This document shows positions 44,326-56,218 of a stretch of 64,000 nucleotides of DNA, in pieces; within the stretch, counting starts at the first letter, position 1, and every line of letters begins with the position of its first letter. Below the pieces are notes generated by a model, which saw only the letters and a list, made by a program, of their open reading frames with translations, had not been told where the DNA came from and searched no databases. The position numbers and the translations under genes are program-made. This DNA is from Riptortus pedestris (lineage: Eukaryota > Arthropoda > Insecta > Hemiptera > Alydidae): the NCBI GenBank assembly GCA_019009955.1, contig CM032231.1, forward strand, positions 112,711,501-112,775,500, given 5' to 3'.

Positions 44326-44687
44326 GTTACGAAGGGGCTTCGATAGCTAAGCAGATTTCCCACGTGCGCCACATATTTGCATTTATCTAAAACGTAAAAG
44401 TTCAATGAGAACAATATTTGGTATTTACGCTTCAAATAAAGTGTTTCATTATATAACAGATTATTGTTAATATGACTTGAGTAGGAGAGGGGGTTTACTG
44501 GAGGCCGAAAACTAACAAGTGCAAATATCTCGGTTAATAATCAAGATAATGAAAAAAAACTATACAATTTTTCGATCCGACGCATAATAACCGAGATATT
44601 ATATTTTCGAAATTCCCTCCTCTAAACTCCCCTTCCCACTGGTCAGATTTTAACCATTAATTAACTGATCTGTAGTTTTACATAAAA
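44326..44687 (+). mobile_element. Family H copy H23, ending in a palindromic junction
   Basis: It begins AAGTCCGTTACGAAGGGGCT and proceeds to TTTACATAAAACG, where it meets an inverted copy (H24) sharing the AAACG junction. The 3' third and core are absent. Confidence 0.75.
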
Positions 44688-45240
44688 CGTTACCAAACTC
44701 GATATTTAAACGTTTTATACAAACAGAATGATCACATTCGTTAATGGCTGAAATCGGACCATTGGGAGGGGGGGGTGATTTTCGAAAATTCGAAATATCT
44801 CCGTTACCATACGTCGGATCAAAACTTTGTATAGAACCAATCTTATTGTAAATTAAATTTACTATAAATATTGTTCTATACATTTATTCTCTATCTTGAA
44901 TATTCACCGATAGTTCGGATTAGGTTGGCCATTTCCGTAACTACTCGGCTCAGGTGGAAGCTTCTTCTGACCTTCCTTACTTTGTCAGATTTATGCAAAT
45001 ACGTTCTGTGCCTCCCCCCCCCCTACTACTAAAATTTGAGTAATTAAAATATAAATTATTCTTACAATTCAGAAGCCGTTTCAGTTGGGAATTTCTTTTA
45101 ATTAACTGAAAGATTTCTCATTACCGTTTGTATTTAATCACGGTTGTATTGTGTTACCAGTATGCAGATTTCTCTATTGTAAAACTACACGTGGGAAATC
45201 TGCTTAGTTTACGCAGCCCCTGCGTGACAGACTTTTTTTT
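44688..45240 (-). mobile_element. Family H copy H24
   Basis: It starts in TTACCAAACTCGATATTTAA, carries GGCTGAAATCGGACCATTGG, and ends GCAGCCCCTGCGTGACAGAC. Together with H23 it forms a long inverted pair whose centre is the lost core. Confidence 0.75.
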
Positions 45241-45244
45241 ACCC

Positions 45245-45385
45245 TTATTAGCTTAAATACCTTATTACTATGGTTACTCGGGACGGGTTATCTACATGTT
45301 GGCACTCATCCTATTAGCATGTAAGAAAAATTACCTTTCGGAGGACCCTTCCCAAAATAAATTCTGAGGCCCAAGCGGGAATATA
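45245..45385 (-). mobile_element. Family S SINE, diverged
   Basis: CTCGGGACGGGTTATCTACA and AATTCTGAGGCCCAAGCGGG match family S in minus orientation, with an internal replacement between them. Confidence 0.5.
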
Positions 45386-45411
45386 ATCCAATAGTCAGAG
45401 TAATCTAAAAG

Positions 45412-45549
45412 TATATTAGCAGATTCCCTTAAGGGAAATCAGCTATTGAGGTCGTACTCATGACGCGATTTTCGACAATTTTCTTCAAATTTCCATCGAT
45501 CCTACTCAGGAGATGACGAAAAGGAGGTCCGTTCAAAATGATGTATATG

Positions 45550-45590
<41 letters not shown>
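45412..45590 (-). mobile_element. Family H 3'-end fragment H25 with TA core
   Basis: It carries AGCAGATTCCCTTAAGGG, ATTGAGGTCGTACTCATGAC and GAGGTCCGTTCAAAATGATG, then (TA)n at about 45546-45590. The rest of the copy is replaced by a family C retroposon. Confidence 0.8.
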
Positions 45591-45592
<2 letters not shown>

Positions 45593-45800
45593 AGCGTTCG
45601 ATGCGAGGCGATATTGCTCTTCAAAAAAACAATGCATATAAATAAAATTCAAAAATGAAAACAGTAACAAGAAAAAAATAAACAATACAATTAGAACAGA
45701 AAAAACTAAGAATGCAAACTAATAACAAAACGCAACTAAATAACAGAACGCAACCATATAACAAAACTCGACTAAATGATAGAAAGTAATCAAATAAAAC
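45591..45800 (-). mobile_element. Retroposon family C copy (C2)
   Basis: It starts TGAGCGTTCGATGCGAGGCG, ATATTGCTC, the complement of the end of C1. It continues with AACGCAACTAAATAACAGAA, the complement of the C1 VNTR units. Confidence 0.65.
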
Positions 45801-45805
45801 TCTCA

Positions 45806-46010
45806 CACTGGTGATGTACAAACTTAACAGTAATCCCACATAATGGAGTGGCGTGCGTGGACTTCATATCACATTATATTCTATATTTCTTCCGTAGTCA
45901 GAATCCTATGTCAACAAGAATCAATTTAGAAGGAGGTAGTGTGTCAAGTAAGATTCCTTTGTGGACCGATGGACTTTAAAGAAAGTTTTAGAAATGTTTG
46001 AGTACATCCT
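45806..46010. repeat. Repeat family E, copy 2
   Basis: Direct copy of 43428-43635 with an internal deletion (TTCCTTTGTGGACCGATGG). It also follows a family C retroposon. Confidence 0.75.
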
Positions 46011-46194
46011 CAGTATGCTGAGAGAATATGGGGTCTTACATTGTGCGGTGGTTTTTGTGCCCGGTAATAACATGTTTAAAATTACTGGATTCATTCTATT
46101 AATCATATGCAATTATGGTCTTATAGAATAACCTTAATGTGGGAGTATGAATAATTTAATTATATTGGATAGTGAAATATTTCTTGACTACATG

Positions 46195-46795
46195 TTTTAA
46201 CAGATTTCCCTTAAGGAAAATCAGCTATTGAGGTCGTACTCATGACGCGAGTTTCGAAAAATTTCTTCAAATATCCAGCGATCATACTCAGGAGATGACG
46301 AAAATGAGGTCCGTTCAAAACTATATATATCTATATCTATCTATCTACACACACACACACACACACACACAATTTCATCGTTTTATGTAAAAAGAAATAT
46401 CTAGTTCGTTAATGGCTGAAATCGGATCAGTGGGAGGGGAGGGGGTTTAGAGGGGGGAATTTTGAAAATTCAAAATATCTCCGTTATTATACGTTGGACC
46501 GAAAAATTGTATAGAATCAATCATATTGTAAATTAAATTTTCTATAAATATTGTTCTGTATCTTGAATATTAACCGAGATATTTGCATTTGTATTGTGTG
46601 TGTGGTCGGCGGAACCCCGCCATGTTCCGGTCTTTCCTTCCGAGAGCTCTGGTGGCCGTTTCCGGAACTATTTGTCCTTCGTGAATAGGTTTAGAGATCC
46701 CTTCCTACTACAGCTGTTATTGGGCAGATTTCTCTACTGTAAAACTTCATGTGGGAAATCTGCTTAGTTTACGCAGCCCCTGCGTGACGGACTTT
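46195..46795 (-). mobile_element. Family H copy H26, near complete
   Basis: It starts TTTTAACAGATTTCCCTTAA and the core is TA, CTAT and CA repeats (about 46322-46370). It carries the GTGGTCGGCGGAACCCCGCC and GAGAGCTCTGGTGGCCG module, and ends GCAGCCCCTGCGTGACGGAC. Confidence 0.85.
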
Positions 46796-49194
46796 TCTTA
46801 TTGAGGACAATAGTCACTGACATGATACTTTCACAGTAATGAGTGTGAATGAACAACCTATTCATTTAAAAAGACCTTCTTTCATAGTCTGCTTTCAGTG
46901 GCCATCTTGAACTTTAGGGCAGACTCGAAATACAACCAGTACTTAAGAAAACATATAACACAAATCAAAGTGAAAATTTCTAGCAGACAAAGGGAATATT
47001 TATCTGGATATATCGACTGAGGACTCGTCCGAACCGGGTCATGCGTTCAATGCCGCCCTTGGAGTTGCAGTATAATTATACTGGGCATAATTGTTCACAA
47101 ATTATGAACGCGAATTAAAATAACCTTAGCTCGCTTTTCAACCTTTTCCACCATATACAAATAATGTGCAATTACTTAATTAAAGGGGTGGTTGAAGTAA
47201 AATCGATTTGTGTTCGATTAACTCAAATGACCTTTTATTGGAGGAGGCAAGTTTTAAATAAATAGCTGCATAACTGAAAAGTGTTGCCAACGTACACAGC
47301 TGATTTATCCGTCAAGAATATTTTTTTTAATGTTCATTCAGCATTCTTCGTTCCTTGGACGAAATTTATTTGGTGATTTTTGTTGGACATAGTGCAGAGC
47401 AGGATCCAAGATTTCTTTAGTGTAAGGGATATCTTTATTTATTTCTCTTCTCCACATTTATTTTAAGAAGAGAAAATAACTTCACATCTGTATTATTTTG
47501 AGAGTAATAAAAATCAAATGTTTGTTTTCTCCAATATATTGCCTTCAGTTAAAAAATAATAATAAATGCAATAATAGAACTCTGAAATTAAGGAAATGCA
47601 TATTTGATTGTTGGGGGGAGATGTGAAGCCGTATATTCAGTTAATTAAGAGAAGTTCTCAAAGTAACTGCATATAATAAAATATTCTTTTATTTTTGGTT
47701 GAACGTTTTAGCCATAATATCAGATTTAAGTTATTTTGTATACTGGGGCTTTCTGTAGAATTTGCAGATATGGGTTTATCATTCATCATGGGCAAAGAGT
47801 GGATTTTTGTTTGCATGGAGAGAATTCCATGGAGTTAGTTTAGGATGAACAAAAAGAAATACAACAATATTTGTTTTTTTTTTTCTATAGGTATAGAAAT
47901 CCGGAGAGAGAAATGTCTTTTTATATAAAACATTGCAATGACAAAGAATTTTATGTACCAAATGGTTTCTCTTCTTTTCTACTAAGCGGGGGGGGGGATG
48001 TGTGGACGACAAACCGGATTGTGCATACTAAATAGGATAAATATATATTCCAAGGCAAAGATGAGTATATACAACGATAAGGCCGTCTATGAAGATGGGA
48101 GTAAATATATGCAGGTCTTTCATTCATATTTTTAGAATATTTATTTACGGACATCACGTCAAAGGTGATTCGCCCTTTCAAAAGTCAAAAATTGTTCATA
48201 CTTGAATAACAAAAGTAAAATAGATAAGAGATAACAACAAGTAACAATAACAAATACCAAAAAACAATGACAAATAACAAAAGTTGAATAGATAAACATT
48301 TTATAAGTGAACATGCAAAAAAAAAATGGTGATGAGCATAGTTGGTGGATGATCAAAAGGAAATGAATGGTTGAAAATGGTACTTTTGCTAATGATTGTC
48401 GTAATTTCATCCTTCAGGGTAAACATATACATGTGTAAAAACGCATATAATACATATAATGCATATAACTTGAAATCTTGTTACACACCACAGACTTAAT
48501 CTGTATTTTAAATTTTGTGTAGGTATGAGAATATGTTGTCAATGCATACGCTGTCTTCCGTCAAAAGTTCTTGTAAGTCGTAGGGGAAGTCTTGGTGTTG
48601 TCGTTTTCGGGATTCTGTCAGTATATGTCTTATAAGCCTGTCATTCAGAAAATCTACATGAGGATGCAGCTGTCAGTTGTCATAAGGCTAGTGTATTGGG
48701 TATAAATGTGCTAGAGTTGGATTTGGTTGTGCTAGAATTAAAGTGGTAACGAGGATGTGAATTTTGGAAATGTAAACAGAGACACATTGAAAAATGACAA
48801 TCAATGGGAGATAATATAAATAAGAAATCCTGGAAGGGTGGAGGGGTGTAAATGTAACCAGATTGAGAAAGATTTGTAATTAATAGAATGTATTCACTGA
48901 CAGAAAAATTGGAGGAGGAATGCTTTATTTTTTTCAGCACCAGTAAGGTTATACAACGGGAAATGCATTACTGTATTACTAACTGAAATTTTTGTCTAAT
49001 GGGGGTGAATGGGACAAACGAACAAGGGTGTCGTGTTTTTATGTTTACTCGCAAATCCCAACAGGAAGTGAGGCACTGCCGTCTAAACAGTGAGGTCTGG
49101 TTCTGTTCTAGAATGTAGAAGGGATTCGGAAAGTATTTCTGGAATTCGAGAGGGAACAATAATAGACATAGCGTGATGTGACAGGGCAAGAATG
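46796..49194. other. Mostly unique AT-rich DNA
   Basis: No gene is recognised. The only repeat-like part is 48200-48300, AAC-rich units such as GATAACAACAAGTAACAATA that resemble a family C body. Minus frames between 47779 and 48940 lack domains and lie in low-complexity sequence. Confidence 0.35.
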
Positions 49195-49510
49195 CTCCTC
49201 TAGGAGGATTGTCCTCATGGCGCCAATTTCGAAACATTCCTTCAAACGTCCTTCGATCCTGCCTCGGAGAAGAAGAATATGAACTCCAAAATTAAATATA
49301 TTTGTCTATTGTTCCTCTAGAGGTCATAATTTTTGTTCAACCTCATCAATAGCTGAATCTACAAACACACTACTCACTTTTTAAGCGTTTCGTGTGAAAA
49401 TTGAGAAGTTCCTTAACGACTGAAACGGGACCATTAGGAGAAGTGTTTAGGTGGGTGAGGGGGCCAAATTCAAAATATATCTGTTATTAAGAGTCAAATT
49501 AAAAAATACT
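49195..49510 (-). mobile_element. Family H copy H27, old and diverged
   Basis: CTCATGGCGCCAATTTCGAA, TCGATCCTGCCTCGGAGAAG, GTTCCTCTAGAGGTC and ACTGAAACGGGACCATTAGG are mutated family blocks in correct order. Both ends are missing. Confidence 0.7.
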
Positions 49511-49561
49511 ACTATTTTTGAAGTGCTGTATGGTTAAGGAAGATGATCTTAGGTAAGAAAA

Positions 49562-50168
49562 AAAAGTCGGTCAGGCAGGGGCTGCGTAAACTAAGCAGAG
49601 GGCCACGTATTTCCATTTATCTCAAAAATAAAAATTCAATATTCAAAGAACAATATTTGATATTTATGCTTCGAGTAATGTGCCTAATAATATAATAGCT
49701 TATTGTTAATATTACATTAGTAGGAGGGAAGGGAGGAACACTGAAGGGCGAGAACTATAAAATTAAATATCTTGGTTACTAATGAAGATAGTGAAAATAA
49801 ATACGTAACTACATTTATAGAAAATTATTTTTGCAATAAGATTGGTTCTTTACAATGTTTCGATCCGACGCATAATAACGAACGTATTACGAATTTTCGA
49901 AATTTCTCCCCTCTAAACACCCTTCCCCTCTGATCGGATTTCATTTACGACTAGATCTTTCTTTTTACATAAAACGATTAAATATCGAGTTCGGTGGCGA
50001 TTAAACCAAAAGAGTGGTAAGAGACAAATATATTTATACAATTTTAAACGGACCTCATTTTAGTGATCTACTAGTTAGGATAAATGGACATTTGAAGAAA
50101 CTTTTCGGAAATTGCATCATGAGTACAACATCAATTGCTGATTTCCCTTAAGGAAACTCTGTTAAAAT
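49562..50168 (+). mobile_element. Family H copy H28
   Basis: It starts AAAGTCGGTCAGGCAGGGGC, passes GATTGGTTCTTTACAATG and TAGGATAAATGGACATTTG, and ends GATTTCCCTTAAGGAAACTC, TGTTAAAA. The core is almost gone (ATATATTTATAC). Confidence 0.8.
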
Positions 50169-50329
50169 GGTCTTGTTCCTTCACAGTTAGTTATTCCATG
50201 CGACAGAGCGATTTTGGAACACACGATTTATCATCTGTGCTCTTTTCACGAGGTAGCTACACGAACCAAGGAATCCCTGTGACTCATCGTTTGGAGAGGG
50301 ATGAAATAAAAAAGAAACCAAAACATCCC

Positions 50330-50480
50330 TGTTATTGTAAGTCAGATTAAAAAAAAAAAAAATTATAACTAATCTTGTCGCAATTGTAATTTTCTACAAT
50401 GTGTTTAATATGTCCCTAACTCTAATATTAACCACGGTATTTTTTTAATTTTCAGTCTGTAAATGCCCACTATTTCTAAT
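50330..50480 (-). mobile_element. Family H internal fragment H29
   Basis: TAAGTCAGATTAAAAAAAAA, ACTAATCTTGTCGCAATTG and ATTAACCACGGTATTTTTTT match the middle of the family. Confidence 0.55.
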
Positions 50481-51149
50481 GGAATTTTCTCTTCGAGTGA
50501 CTGAACCATATCTTATGCCCAGCCTAAATTTCATATCCTGTCTAGATAGGCCTCTTACTGCAGGAAAAATAGAGAATAGATGGGAGCAGATGACTAACGC
50601 GTCAAGACCTTGAGACTTATGAAGTTCTGCATCTGTTTTCACACCAAGCTGAATATTAAATGTTGTACTTTAATGCGAATGCTAAAATATTATGCCACAG
50701 TAATATTCTTAGTTAGATCTTGAAACTGTAAATGACTACTTGAAATGTCAGTGACACGATGAGAACCTCTTTGACGTTGGAGAGAGTATCGTGTGTTAAT
50801 TGAGGCTGCTCAATAAACCAGAAAAGAAATATTCCTGGTGTTGTTAATTGGACAACAAATTGGCCATCGTAGGCCTAACTATTCCAAACCCAAGGGAGGA
50901 TACTCAACTCCGTAAATCGATTGATAGGCTTATAGAGCCATGTAGGCCTGTGCTATTGCTTCATTCTTTCCTGGAGTTAGCAATCAAACTGATCGGACAA
51001 GAACAATGAGGATGTTATTGTAAGAAGAGAGTTTTTCCAATCAAGATTATTCACTAGAGGTTTTTGCTTTATGCAACACTAGTAAACTAGTATGATTTAA
51101 ATCAACAAAGCCTATTTGCCTAGTTAATGATTTATTTCCCTTCAGAAAT
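50481..51149. other. Intergenic DNA, nothing recognised
   Basis: The frame at 50445-50642 (minus) has no domain; otherwise unremarkable. Confidence 0.35.
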
Positions 51150-51645
51150 CTTAAATTTTAAGACGTATAATTCAAATAAATCATATTATTTTAAGACGTA
51201 TTTTTCAATTAAATCATATGTTTTTAAGACGTATTTTTCAAATAAATCATATGTTTTTAAGACGTATTTTTCAAATAAATCATCTGTTTTTAAGACTTAT
51301 TTTCAAATAAATCATGTTTTTAAGACTTATTTTTCAAATAAATCATATGTTATTAAGACTTATTTTCAAATAAATCATATATTTTTCAGACGTATTTTTC
51401 CAATAAATCATATGTTTTTAAGACGTATTTTTCAAATAAATCATATATTTTTCAGACGTATTTTCCAAATAAATCATATGTTTTTAAGACGTATTTTTCA
51501 AATAAATCATATGTTTTTAAGACGTATTTTTCAAATAAATCATATGTTTTTAAGACTTATTTTCAAATAAATCATATGTTTTTAAGACTTATTTTCAAAT
51601 AAATCATATGTTTTTAAGACTTATTTTTCAAATAAATCATTGACG
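51150..51645. repeat. About 34-base minisatellite, about 14 units
   Basis: Units follow TTTTCAAATAAATCATATG, TTTTTAAGACGTA with small indels (31-35 bases) and variants such as ATTTTTCAGACGTA or AAGACTTATTTTC. The 147-codon frame across it is only a product of the repeat. Confidence 0.95.
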
Positions 51646-51844
51646 TATGTTTCAAATTGGTATTTTTTAATGCATCATATGTTTTTAAGAAAAAATGAAC
51701 AATAAAACATTAATGAATTAAGCATTTGATTGAGTAACATCTCAGTTAAGTTATTTTTGTTCGCATCACACCTTTAACGGATATACAGTCAAACAGAAAA
51801 CTATTTTGTAATAATTGTGAAATTATACGTCGTGAGTAAAATAA

Positions 51845-52340
51845 GGTCTGTCTCGCAGGGGCTGCGTAAACTAAACAGGTTTCCCTTCCATGTATCTCGT
51901 ATCATGAAGGTCTCTGGAAAACAATATTTGGTATTTAAGCTTGGAATAATGAGGTTTATTATATAACAGAGTATTGTTAATTTAACACAAGTAGGAGTGG
52001 GGGTTTACTGAAGTCTGAAAACCGAAAAATGCAAATATCTCGGTTAATATTCAAGATTGAGAGCACAAATATATAACGATATTTATAGTACATTTAATTT
52101 CCAATAAGATGCATTGTATACACTCTTTCGATTCGACTTATAGTAACTTTTGGTGAATTTTCAAAATTCTCCCCCTCTAAACCCCCCTTCTCCCTCAGCC
52201 GTTAACGAACTTGATCTTCCATTTTATGTAATCAAAACATTTTATAAAATCAATCTTATTGTAAATTAAATGTACTATAATTATTGTTATATACATTTAT
52301 CCTCTCGAATATTACACAAGATATTTGCAAACCCCCCACT
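51845..52340 (+). mobile_element. Family H copy H30 with inverted internal piece
   Basis: Plus blocks run from GGTCTGTCTCGCAGGGGCTG to CAGCCGTTAACGAACTTGAT (about 52215). A minus-oriented piece then follows (ATCAATCTTATTGTAAATTA; 52240-52340). The inversion happened around the core flank, as at 44687. Confidence 0.7.
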
Positions 52341-52351
52341 TCTACTCACTT

Positions 52352-52520
52352 TTTATAAAATTTATTTTATTATTAACAAATTCACAGTAACGACGGGTAT
52401 AAACCCTAAACACTGGGACGGGTAAATGCCAAAATATTGTGCAAAGTAAAGCCTTGCCAAAAAACTTCCATCACAATTCAGCCTCAAATGAATTCCCGTG
52501 GGAAGCCGGGTATCTGAACA
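52352..52520 (+). mobile_element. Helitron family B 3'-end fragment (B3)
   Basis: AAACACTGGGACGGGTAAAT, GCCTTGCCAAAAAAC and GGGAAGCCGGGTATCTGAAC match the 3' end of B1 in opposite orientation. The final CTAG has changed. It again abuts TA at a family H core. Confidence 0.75.
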
Positions 52521-52657
52521 TATATATAAAGATTTGAAGGGACCTCATTTTCGTCATCTACTAGGTAGAATGGATGGGCATTTGAAGAAAAGTTTCGTAA
52601 AGTTCATGAGTACGACCTCAATAACAGGTTTCCCTTCAGGGAAATCTGCTAAAAAAC
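52521..52657 (+). mobile_element. Family H 3' end belonging to H30
   Basis: After TATATATAAA it reads GGGACCTCATTTTCGTCATC, ATGAGTACGACCTCAATAAC and TTCAGGGAAATCTGCTAAAA, an intact 3' terminus. Confidence 0.8.
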
Positions 52658-53394
52658 AGTGCTATGAATTTGACGAACATTTTCTCTATCTTGTAGCCAA
52701 CTAATACCTTTTCCAAGACACCTTGGCCAGTTAAGGGTTAAGGATGTTTCACATTATTATGGCTGATTCTGAAATCGATTTCTGAGTCATAAGAGTGCCT
52801 CATTTTAAATAAAGCGTAAACAAATAAATGGAATTATTTAGTTTTAATTTTCTCTGTATTTCCCAGCTGTTACTTCCCCGATAGACAGCTGTGATTACCA
52901 TATTTGTGTGATGCCAATAGCATATTATTCAACCGAAGGTTACCACAAGAATTCATTAGTATTATTGCATAAGAATAAATTTGTGGTTTCCATTTGCTTA
53001 TTTTTATATATTATTCTACCGATATATTTATACGTATACTAAGTAATTAGCTGGAAACTTACACAATTGGATAGATCGAAGGCATAACACCTTATGAGAG
53101 ACCACTCAACTCAACCTGTTTTATACATTCATATAAATGTTTTAAATATTTTATTTATTCTAAAGATTTAGCCCAAAACACACTGGTTATTCAATGTATA
53201 GTACTTCTTGAGATTTCTTTCACTCAAAACACAATTATAAATATTTTGAATCATTTCATAGTGTATTTGTTTTTTGTTTTTTTGTGCTTCTCCAGTATTA
53301 ATAAGTAATTTCCTGAGAGTTAGTTTCTTTGTTTATATTGATCACAGGTTCATAGTCCGCAACTTTGATTTCGTCCAATTTTATTTGGGATGTG
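52658..53394. other. Intergenic DNA, nothing recognised
   Basis: AT-rich, no domains. Confidence 0.35.
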
Positions 53395-53516
53395 TTAGCA
53401 GATTTCCTTTTAAGGGGGGGGGAGGTCGTACTCATGACGCGGTTTTCCATATTTTTCTTCAAATGTCCATTGATCCTAGGAGATGACGAAAATGAGGTCC
53501 GACCAAACTGTACATA

Positions 53517-53570
<54 letters not shown>
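53395..53570 (-). mobile_element. Family H 3'-end fragment H31 with TA core
   Basis: TTAGCAGATTTCCTTTTAAG, GGTCGTACTCATGACGCGGT and GACGAAAATGAGGTCCGACC are followed by (TA)n to 53574. The rest of the copy resumes after Helitron B2, at about 54760-54880 (TATTATGAGTCGAATCGATA). Confidence 0.8.
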
Positions 53571-53578
<8 letters not shown>

Positions 53579-54740
53579 AAATTGTAACCTCTGTCTGTAC
53601 ATTGATTTTTATTTCTTGAAATTTCACGATAACTTTTCGTTTCACAAGTCATAGACACCGTAACTGCATTTTGTTTCTTTCGTGTATGTTTGTTTGTTTG
53701 TTTATTTCTTTGTTTGTTTGTTAACTTTTCGCGCATAAACGGCTGCACCGAATTTTATGAAACTTGGTATGTATATTACAACTAACCCAACTTATACTTT
53801 AGGCTATATCGTTATTCTCTGAGACGACCAGGAGTGAAATATCGATATTTCGTTTACTATTGGGTTTTAGTCAAATTTGTTCATAATAAAAGTTGTTTCT
53901 TTTGTTATTTAGAGTAACTTTTGTCATATACACTTTTTTCGTTTACCGAGTTATAAACGAGATATAGGCTAAATCCTATAGCGGAAGTGAACAATTTTAT
54001 TTGGCACAAAAGACTCAACCGAACTGAATAAAACTCGGTATTTGTATTAGCAGTGAGGCCTTCATTATAATAAGTCATACCAACATTTCTAGGGACGGGC
54101 AGGAGTGGGGGTTGTAAGGGAGGCCCGAATTTAAAAATAGCGGTATTTCGTTTCCTATTGGTTTTTCTGCAAATATGCACATGACAAAAGTTGTTTATAT
54201 TGTTATTTAGAGTAACGTTTGTTATATTCACTTTTGTCGTAAAACAAAGTATAAACGAGATATACATTAAAAACTAAAGCGGGAGCCAATAATTTTATAG
54301 GGTACTAACAGCTAGGAGTACATTCAAATTTTTAGGTTCGAACGGGAGTGGTTGATATAAGGATGGTGTCAAATAAAAATTAGCCATATTTCATTTTCTA
54401 TATGAATATACAGTTTACAATTGAGACTTACAAAAGAGTATTTTTAATAGCGGCTATGACGTACCTAAAACAGCTGTTACCGGTACGCTTTGTACCGCAT
54501 CAAGGGAAAAGAACTTTTACTAATACATGGTCTGTAAGACAGAAGACGATATGATTATCAATTATATGGTCCATTACGTTCTAAAAAAAACTACATGAAC
54601 AGGCGACAGGAAATATAAAAATATTGAGGACAGTAAAGCCTGAACAAATAATTTTATACTTAACAGTTCCACTGCAAAGACGGGTATAGCCTCTAAACAC
54701 TGGGACGAGGAAATATTGTGCAAAATAAAGCATTGCTAAG
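53571..54740 (+). mobile_element. Helitron family B copy B2, inserted at a family H core
   Basis: It runs in opposite orientation to B1: AAAATTGTAACCTCTGTCTG, TAACTTTTCGTTTCAC, GGGACGGGCAGGAGTGGGGG and AACACTGGGACG. The 5' TC and the 3' hairpin and CTAG are both gone. It carries GCGCATAAACGGCTGCACCG near its 5' end, absent from B1. Confidence 0.8.
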
Positions 54741-54884
54741 CCCTACCCCTACGCATGTCATGAAATGTGGCCAGTTGAAAAACATAAAATACCTACGTTA
54801 TTATGAGTCGAATCGATAAATGTTAAAACACGAATCTTAAGAAATTATTGGTGGACTACAATTATTGTTATGTACATTTTTTTT

Positions 54885-55857
54885 TGTAAGTCAAAGGCAA
54901 CGCGTCTAGTGCCTTCTCGGCATTCAGTTTGATGTTTTTCGATAAGCTATAAAAGGGGCCCAGCCCGCCCCGAGTTAGCTTAGTTTGTTCTCAGCTCTCT
55001 TCAAGTGATCAACAGTGCGTTCAGTGCAACCTTAGAGAACAGTGCTTCTTAGTTGCAGTGCGGTAAAGTGTTTTATGTGAAGGACAGTGCAGTGCCGTGT
55101 TTTTGAAAACTTCAGTGATCGTGACTGAGTTATTGGACTGTGTAATAAAAAGTCCGTCACGCAGGGGCTGCTTAAACTAAGCAGATTTCCTATGTGAAGT
55201 TTAGCAATAGAGAAATCTGCATACTGGTAACACAACACCACCATAAGTAAATACAAACGGTAATGAGAAATCTGTCAGTTAATTTTAATAAACTCCCAAC
55301 TGAAACGGCTTCTGAATTGTAAGAATAATTTATTTTTAATAACTCAAATTTTAGTAGTCCAAGAACTAAAGAAGGGGGGGGGCAGATGAACAGAACGTAT
55401 TTGCATAAATCTCACAAAGTAACGAAGGTTAGAAACGACAGGTTAGGTCAGAAGCTTCCGCCAGGGCGAGACTTACGAAAACTGCTGAACTAACCCGAAC
55501 AACACCCGACCACAGACTTCATAAAAATGCAAATATCTCGATATCTCTGGAATATGCTGGATGGTAGAGGAACCTATTGATCCTGAGCAAATATCTCGGT
55601 TAATATTCAATATAGAGAATAAGTGTATATAACAATATTTATAGTAATTTGCAATAAGATTGGTTCTATACAACTTTTCGATCCGATGCACAATAACGGA
55701 GATATTTTGAATTATCGAAAATCCCCCCTCTAAACCCCCCCTCCCTCTGGTACGATTTCAGCCATTAACGAACATGATCTGTCTTTTTACATAAAACGGT
55801 TAAATATCGAGTTTCGTAACGATCAAACAAAAATTGCGACCGCTAGAGCGTTAACAG

Positions 55858-55917
<60 letters not shown>

Positions 55918-56218
55918 GAACGGACCTCATTTTCGTCATCTCCTGGGTAGGATCGATGGACATTTGAAGAAATTTTTCGAATCTCGCGTCATGAGTACGA
56001 CCTCAATAGCTGATTTCCCTTAAGAAAAATCTGCTAAAAGAACAGTGAAGCTATCAGTACACACTGTGAGTAGTAGTTAAGAATAATTAACCAAGTGTGT
56101 AGTGCATTGTTAAATAAATTGTGCAGCTATAAAAACTCTGAAGATTGTGTGTGTTTAATTTTGCAATCCAAAAGAACATTAATAAACGTTTATTATTGAT
56201 TTCGTAATAAACGTAACA
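54885..56218 (+). mobile_element. Solo-LTR-like promoter block split by family H copy H32
   Basis: Without the insert (55151-56039) this is about 440 bases running from TGTAAGTCAAAGG to ACGTAACA. It has a strong TATA box TATAAAA (54948-54954), an initiator-like TTAGTTT about 34 bases on, repeated AACAGTG/CAGTGC phrases, and AATAAA signals near the end. TGT...ACA termini, a promoter and a poly(A) signal suggest a gypsy-type solo LTR. No primer-binding site, coding sequence or clear target duplication was found. A host promoter remains possible. Confidence 0.4.
55151..56039 (+). mobile_element. Family H copy H32, complete
   Basis: It starts AGTCCGTCACGCAGGGGCTG and ends TTAAGAAAAATCTGCTAAAA. 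The alternative 5' half gives way near 55330-55560 to the common middle. The core (TA)n is at 55862-55910. It interrupts the LTR-like block cleanly: GTGTAATAAA before and GAACAGTGAA after, with no duplication beyond a few A's. This is the best-bounded copy in the window. Confidence 0.9.

Noticed and set aside
51127..51570. 147-codon repeat protein
   Set aside because: It is generated entirely by the 34-base minisatellite, and unit-length changes shift the reading frame.
54885..56218. Full endogenous retrovirus or LTR retrotransposon
   Set aside because: No gag, pol or primer-binding site follows and no second LTR is present; only a solo-LTR-like block is supported.
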